In this document: positions 59,823-64,000 of the stretch, piece after piece | Position numbering within the stretch: position 1 is the stretch's first letter | Layout of the letters: each line of letters begins with the position of its first letter | Origin: DATBGO01 sp963840095 | GTDB lineage: Bacteria > Actinomycetota > Actinomycetes > Streptosporangiales > Streptosporangiaceae | Assembly: GCA_963840095.1 (NCBI GenBank) | Contig: CAWIXN010000014.1 | Location: 124,001 to 188,000, forward strand | Length of the DNA: 64,000 bases | Direction of reading: 5' to 3' | Position numbers and translations under genes: made by a program | The notes under the pieces: model-generated | Told to the model about the DNA's origin: nothing | Databases searched by the model: none | Seen by the model: only the letters and a program-made list of their open reading frames with translations

Positions 59823-61208
59823 TCAGGCCCTGGCTGCTGCCATGAGCTCGGCGACGCCGTGCTCGATGCCGCGGGCCAGCACGTCAAGATCCGGATTCGT
59901 GTCGTAGTCACCGGTGATCCCGAAGGTGACACGGTCGCAGTAGCTGAAGATCGACACGCCGGTGCGCAGGGTCGTGGAGATGGGGACGTAGGGGATCATC
60001 TCCACCAGTCGGCGGCCCATCCCGTAGAGAGGCTGGCGGGGGCCGGGCACGTTGGTGGTGACGGTGACGATCTCTCGCTGCGGGACTCGGAAGGCGAGCC
60101 GGACGGCCAGCGAGGCCAGCGGGAACGGGGTGTAGCGGCCGAGCGCCACCAGCGCCTCGCCTGCCGACGCTCCCTTGCCCGCCTTCAGGGCCGACAGCTC
60201 GTCCCTGATAGCAGCGAGCCGCTCAGCCGGGTCGGCCAGGTGCACCGGGAGGTGTGCCACCAGCGAGGACACCCGGTTCTCTGCGATGCCCGCTTCGCCC
60301 TCGCCCCGGAGGGACACCGGGACCATGGACGGAACCATGTCCTGTCCCGGCTGCTCGCCCCGGGCCAGCAGGAGGGCACGGAAGCCGCTGCTTATCGCGG
60401 CCAGGACGACGTCGTTCACGGTGCCGCCGAGTTCCCGCTTGATCGTCTTGATGTCGTCCAGCGACGCACGGGCCAGGGCGTACCGCCGTTGCTGCCCGAT
60501 CGGGCCGCTCAGCGAGGAGTCGGTGGCCGGCCGAGCCGAGGTGGCCAGCGTCGCCAGGGCTTGCAGCGTGTCGGCGGCCCGGCTGACGAAGCGGGCGGGC
60601 TGGGAAGCGGCAGCGCGTATCGCACCGGCCTCCCGGACCGGGAGCAAGATCGCATCCAGCGCTGCCCGGCCGGCGAGCTGGAGATCGGTCGGCTCCGCGG
60701 GCACGATCCGGTCGTCAGCGGCAGGCGGCGAAGGCTCGGGGGATAGGTCGAAGATCACGCGGTACATGTCGGTGGCTGATACTCCGTCCGCCATGCAGTG
60801 GTGCACCTTGGTGATCAGCGCCCAGCGTCCCTGGGCCAGCCCTTCGACAAGCCAGTACTCCCACAGCGGGTAATCGCGGTCGAGGCGCTGGGCCATCACC
60901 CGCGCCATCAACGCGGCTAGCTGGGCGTCTCCGCCCGGGGCGGGCAGGGCCGTTTCCCTGACGTGGTAGCGCAGGTCGAAGCCGGGGTCCTCGACCCAGA
61001 CCGGTGGCCCGAGATGGAACGGCACCATCCGGAGTTTCTGCCGGTACCTGGGCACCAGCGGCAGCCGCCCGGCCAGGAACGTGAGGAAGTCTTCGTGGCG
61101 GGGAGCAGGCCCTTCGAAAACGGCGATCATCGCGATCGCCATCGACGAGTGCCGGTCCTCGTCCTCTGCATCGATGAACGAGGCGTCCAGGGGGTTCAGC
61201 TGATCCAT
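59823..61208 (-). CDS. wax ester synthase/diacylglycerol acyltransferase (WS/DGAT)
   Basis: A 461-residue acyltransferase making triacylglycerol or wax esters from acyl-CoA. The family start is MDQLNPLDASFIDAEDEDRH, the PLW motif is DYPLWEYWLVEG, the catalytic HHxxxDG is in KVHHCMADGVSATD near residue 140, and the ND motif is GGTVNDVVLA. Length is typical. Membrane-associated lipid storage is a usual role in actinobacteria. It is convergent with the acyl-CoA ligase and separated by the palindrome. Confidence 0.93.
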   Translation of the reverse strand: MDQLNPLDASFIDAEDEDRHSSMAIAMIAVFEGPAPRHEDFLTFLAGRLPLVPRYRQKLRMVPFHLGPPVWVEDPGFDLRYHVRETALPAPGGDAQLAALMARVMAQRLDRDYPLWEYWLVEGLAQGRWALITKVHHCMADGVSATDMYRVIFDLSPEPSPPAADDRIVPAEPTDLQLAGRAALDAILLPVREAGAIRAAASQPARFVSRAADTLQALATLATSARPATDSSLSGPIGQQRRYALARASLDDIKTIKRELGGTVNDVVLAAISSGFRALLLARGEQPGQDMVPSMVPVSLRGEGEAGIAENRVSSLVAHLPVHLADPAERLAAIRDELSALKAGKGASAGEALVALGRYTPFPLASLAVRLAFRVPQREIVTVTTNVPGPRQPLYGMGRRLVEMIPYVPISTTLRTGVSIFSYCDRVTFGITGDYDTNPDLDVLARGIEHGVAELMAAARA

Positions 61209-61698
61209 GACGCCTCTCGGATGGCTTGTGTCGGTCTCGATCCGCCGTGGCTGCCGCGGGGCAGTGATAAAAGATCATTTCCCGCGAAAAAGGCTACGCC
61301 GCGCAGGCCCCGCGGCGGCCCTGGCGATGGTCCCGCCCGCCGGGACTTTCGTCGGGAATCCGCCGCCGGGAATCCGCGGCCGGGAATCCGCGGCCGGGCC
61401 GGCGTCGATGCGCTGGCCCGGCCGGGGCGGGCTAGTGTCCGGGACTGGTGTCCGGCGCTGGCGCGGTGGTGACCAGCGGCAGCCAGGAACGCAATGCCCA
61501 TCGAGGTTTCCCTTCGTCCCCGGGCTCACCGGCCCCGGATTTCGCATCTGCACGAGTTATAGCCCAAGTGAGCTATTTATCCGAATTCGTCTGCGGTGAG
61601 GCGAGTGTCCTGCCATGCTGCCCCGGAGTGACAGTCAGGCCCGGCGAGCGGCGCAGGTTGCCGAGTAGCTGGGCGAAGATCCGGCGTAAGGCAGGTTC
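61209..61698. other. intergenic region with a short tandem repeat
   Basis: No coding frame with a domain is seen. At 61353-61394 a 14-base unit CGGGAATCCGCGGC occurs three times (first copy with one change). The remainder should hold promoters for the divergent genes. I looked for a c-di-AMP (ydaO-type) riboswitch upstream of the lysozyme-like gene and saw no match to its conserved core. Confidence 0.5.
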
Positions 61699-62667
61699 GT
61701 GAGGCCTATATCCACGCGCAACAGGAAGAAGATCAACGGAACCGGGCAGCACACGACGTCGTCGCGGCCCCCCTGGCTGGGGCACAAGGTGGTCAGGCGG
61801 GCCGGGATGGCGGCCCCGGCAGTGGCGGTGCTCGGCGCGATCGCAGCCGTACCGCAGGTGCACGCCCTCGCATTCAGCCCGCCTGCCAGGGCCGGGCACC
61901 AGGCCAAGGACCAGGTGACTCAGCACCGGGCGCTGGCTCATCAGGACAATTCCACGCCGGTGCTGAACGCATCGGACGCAGCGGCCATCGAGCCGGGCGC
62001 ATTCCGGCAGACCATCGAGGGCATGCAGGCCAGGCAGGCCAGCGCCAGCGAGGCAGCGCAACGGGCGCAGGCCAGGCAACGGGCCAGGCAACGGGCCAGG
62101 GCCGCGGCGGCCCGCACCGCGGCCGCGGCCAGGGCCGCCGCCTCCTCAGGCCAGGCAGGCTCGTCGGGAGGCGGTGCTGGCCAGCAGAACTCCGGGAGCC
62201 AGCAGGGCAGTTCCGGCCAGCAGGGCAGCACGGCCCCCAGCGGGCCCGCCACCCCAGCCTGCACGGGCACCGGCGGGATGCTGCCTGCCAACTACGCGGC
62301 GATCGTCGATTTCCTGACCGCGCACGGGTACACCGGCATCGCTGCGGCCGGCATCGCGGGCAACATCTACCAGGAGTCCATGGGGAACCCCGAGTCCGTC
62401 GGCGACGGCGGTGGCGGGCTGATCGGGTGGACGCCGCTGCCCGCCGGGTTCGTCACCGGCAATCCCGCGGCTGACCTGCAGACCCAGCTGGCGGCCATCC
62501 TTACCTTCAACCAGCAGTGGGCTCAGTACATCCCGGCCCTGAACGCCGCCACCAGCCCGGCCCAGGCGGCCGACATCTACGTGACCGACTTCGAGCGGGC
62601 CGGCATCCCCGCGTTCGGGAACCGCGAGGCCGCCGCCGAGGCGGTGGCCGCGGCCTGCGGGCTGTGA
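61699..62667 (+). CDS. secreted lysozyme-like (phage tail lysozyme) protein
   Basis: A 322-residue exported protein. A long basic N-terminus is followed by a hydrophobic segment (GMAAPAVAVLGAIAAVPQVH, about residues 36-55), which acts as signal or anchor. Residues 110-155 are a Gln/Arg/Ala-rich helical region, then a Gly/Ser/Gln-rich linker. The C-terminal domain from about 190 reads NYAAIVDFLTAHGYTGIAAA, then GIAGNIYQESMGNPES and GGGGLIGWTP, the hallmark of phage-lysozyme-2-type domains with a catalytic Glu. It probably cuts peptidoglycan. Start GTG 61699 follows AAGGCAGG. Confidence 0.8.
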   Translation: MRPISTRNRKKINGTGQHTTSSRPPWLGHKVVRRAGMAAPAVAVLGAIAAVPQVHALAFSPPARAGHQAKDQVTQHRALAHQDNSTPVLNASDAAAIEPGAFRQTIEGMQARQASASEAAQRAQARQRARQRARAAAARTAAAARAAASSGQAGSSGGGAGQQNSGSQQGSSGQQGSTAPSGPATPACTGTGGMLPANYAAIVDFLTAHGYTGIAAAGIAGNIYQESMGNPESVGDGGGGLIGWTPLPAGFVTGNPAADLQTQLAAILTFNQQWAQYIPALNAATSPAQAADIYVTDFERAGIPAFGNREAAAEAVAAACGL

Positions 62668-62753
62668 GACCACTCCGCCGGGCGCCGGCCGACCTAGCTC
62701 CGGTCCACCTGGCACGGGGCGGGGTGATAGCGCCCGCGTGATACTGCCCCGCC

Positions 62754-62790
62754 GGGCCGGGAGCGCACGACCGCCGCGCGCTCCCGGCCC
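62754..62790. terminator. hairpin between convergent genes
   Basis: Perfect 13-base arms GGGCCGGGAGCGC and GCGCTCCCGGCCC around an 11-base loop, 87 bases after the lysozyme-like gene and 39 bases before the end of the convergent gene. Confidence 0.6.
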
Positions 62791-62828
62791 GCGCCGACGG
62801 CGCCAGGCCTAACTCACGAGACCGTACG

Positions 62829-64000
62829 TCACGGGACCGTGACTCCCTGGATGACCACCGGGCCGAGGGTCGGGTTGAGCTCGGTGGCCTGGGACACCCC
62901 GGCCGGCGTGATCACGTCCATCGCCTCCGGCATGGTGCTCGGATCCGCCGAGCAGATCGGGGCGGTGTTACCAGCCGCGCACACCCCGAAGGTGTACGCG
63001 CCGGGCGTGGCGGTGAACGCCCGGGCCTGATCGTTGTAAGGGCTGTACCCGTCCTGCCCGGTCAGCACCACGGCAAAGGACCAGCCCGGTCCCGGGGTGC
63101 CGAACGTGGCCTCGGGCAGCGCGATCGTCACGGTCTTATTCGCCTGCGACGCGGTCATGTACGCGGTGCCCAGCGAATTGCCCGCGGCGTCCTGCCACAC
63201 CGGGGAGGCGAATCCCTGGACCTCGACCATCTCGCTCCAGCCGGGGGAGAGGCTGTAGTTGCGAGTCGGGTAGTCCGCGGCGGTCGTGGTGGTGGTCGCG
63301 CTCGGGTTGTGCACGTACACGTCGAGCAGCTGCAGCCCGAAGATGTTGCCGAAGCCCGGCTCCAGGTTGGCCAGCGTGGTCTGCAGGTAAACGGTCGTCC
63401 CGTCGGCGATCACCTTGAAATCGGTCAGGTCGAACGCGCCAGGGTAGAAAGCGGAGTTGGTCGGGTACTGGAACGTCCCGGGGCCGTTGTCGTCGCCGGT
63501 CGGGTCCGGCACATCGAGCACGGTCGTCCCGGTGGTCACGTCGCTGGTCACGGAGGTCTGCGCGTACCCGGTCCGGTTGCCAGGCGCGGTGGCGGACACG
63601 GTCAGCACGTCGGCGCCGAAACCGACCGGCATGGTGACCGAGAACGACCCGTCGGCCGCTGCCGTGGTGGTGCCCACCGTGGACGGGGTACCGGTCGTGG
63701 TGTCCAGGGACTCCACCACGACCTGCGCGCCGGGCAGCGTGGTCCCGGTCACCGGCGTGGTGGTGGTCGTGACCGCGGTGCCTGCGACCGGGGCGGTCAG
63801 CGTTACGTCGAGCGCGCCGGGCGGCGGATGGGTGACGTACCGGCGCGTGGTCACGCTCGGACTCTCCAGCGTGCGCCCGGCCCCGATATCCAGGATCAGC
63901 CGGAGTTCCTGGGCCTGCGCCCAGGTCAGCGGCGACGCCGAGCCTGCTGCCTGACCGTCGGTGAAGCCGATCGACGCGGTGGTCGGGTCGCTGCCGTACG
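62829..64000 (-). CDS. glucodextranase/GH15-type protein, C-terminal part (5' end outside the window)
   Basis: About 390 C-terminal residues of a large exported glycosidase-like protein; the frame is open to base 64000. At the N-terminal end it reads PLTWAQAQELRLILDIGAGR and RRYVTHPPPG, matching the end of GH15-like glucodextranase barrels. Then come a Big-type beta domain (VTGTTLPGAQVVVESLDTTT) and a DOMON-like domain with PDPTGDDNGPGTFQYPTNSA, FYPGAFDLTDFKVIADG. The last part ends in GVSQATELNPTLGPVVIQG. Cell-surface or secreted alpha-glucan hydrolysis is likely. The catalytic glutamates would be upstream, outside the window. Confidence 0.8.
   Translation of the reverse strand, partial: YGSDPTTASIGFTDGQAAGSASPLTWAQAQELRLILDIGAGRTLESPSVTTRRYVTHPPPGALDVTLTAPVAGTAVTTTTTPVTGTTLPGAQVVVESLDTTTGTPSTVGTTTAAADGSFSVTMPVGFGADVLTVSATAPGNRTGYAQTSVTSDVTTGTTVLDVPDPTGDDNGPGTFQYPTNSAFYPGAFDLTDFKVIADGTTVYLQTTLANLEPGFGNIFGLQLLDVYVHNPSATTTTTAADYPTRNYSLSPGWSEMVEVQGFASPVWQDAAGNSLGTAYMTASQANKTVTIALPEATFGTPGPGWSFAVVLTGQDGYSPYNDQARAFTATPGAYTFGVCAAGNTAPICSADPSTMPEAMDVITPAGVSQATELNPTLGPVVIQGVTVP

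Noticed and set aside
61209..61698. Possible c-di-AMP (ydaO) riboswitch before the lysozyme-like gene
   Set aside because: Such switches often precede actinobacterial wall hydrolases, but the conserved core sequence elements are not visible here.

Overview
The window is high-GC DNA with many GTG starts, typical of a soil Actinomycetota. Lineage-typical genes support this: an Lsr2 nucleoid protein, a DUF574-type methyltransferase, two DUF1707 proteins, a WS/DGAT wax-ester synthase and an Acg-type nitroreductase. I cannot name the genus from sequence alone.

Layout. 1-16 kb holds mostly unlinked housekeeping and accessory genes: a partial acyl-CoA synthetase, secreted proteins, a large sacsin-like GHKL ATPase, an HtrA-type protease, a DMT transporter, an M20 peptidase and small oxidoreductases. 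16-31 kb is a mosaic of enzymes and regulators (C45 hydrolase plus isochorismatase-fold protein, acyl-CoA dehydrogenase, aminotransferase plus SDR, Lsr2, PadR, DUF1707), interspersed with decayed genes: DUF4190, Pth2, LuxR and a frameshifted CocE/NonD hydrolase. 31-44 kb carries a PhyH dioxygenase, a proline iminopeptidase and a MarR regulator that share one operator sequence, a large membrane glycosyltransferase-like protein, and an IS110 element with long non-coding flanks.

44.4-58 kb (mainly minus strand) is the most coherent system: a complete soluble di-iron monooxygenase operon of the propane/acetone (prm/mim) type. Transcription order is large hydroxylase, reductase, small hydroxylase, coupling protein, amidohydrolase, a DUF59 protein carrying a 102-bp tandem repeat, alcohol dehydrogenase, a dedicated GroEL, and an Nramp metal transporter. 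A divergent Fis/GAF regulator lies upstream, and a small conserved-looking gene sits between two copies of a palindrome, TCTCA-ACA-TGAGA, which I infer to be the regulator's binding site. The regulator keeps a Walker A loop but has no GAFTGA loop, as expected where sigma-54 is absent. The oxygenase would hydroxylate a short alkane, ketone or phenol; the dehydrogenase would oxidise the alcohol; GroEL would fold the hydroxylase; Nramp could supply metal. An acyl-CoA ligase and a WS/DGAT follow at 58-61 kb and could channel the carbon into storage lipid (inference).

61-64 kb has a secreted lysozyme-like protein and the C-terminal part of a glucodextranase/GH15-type protein that runs off the right edge. 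No rRNA, tRNA or CRISPR array was found.
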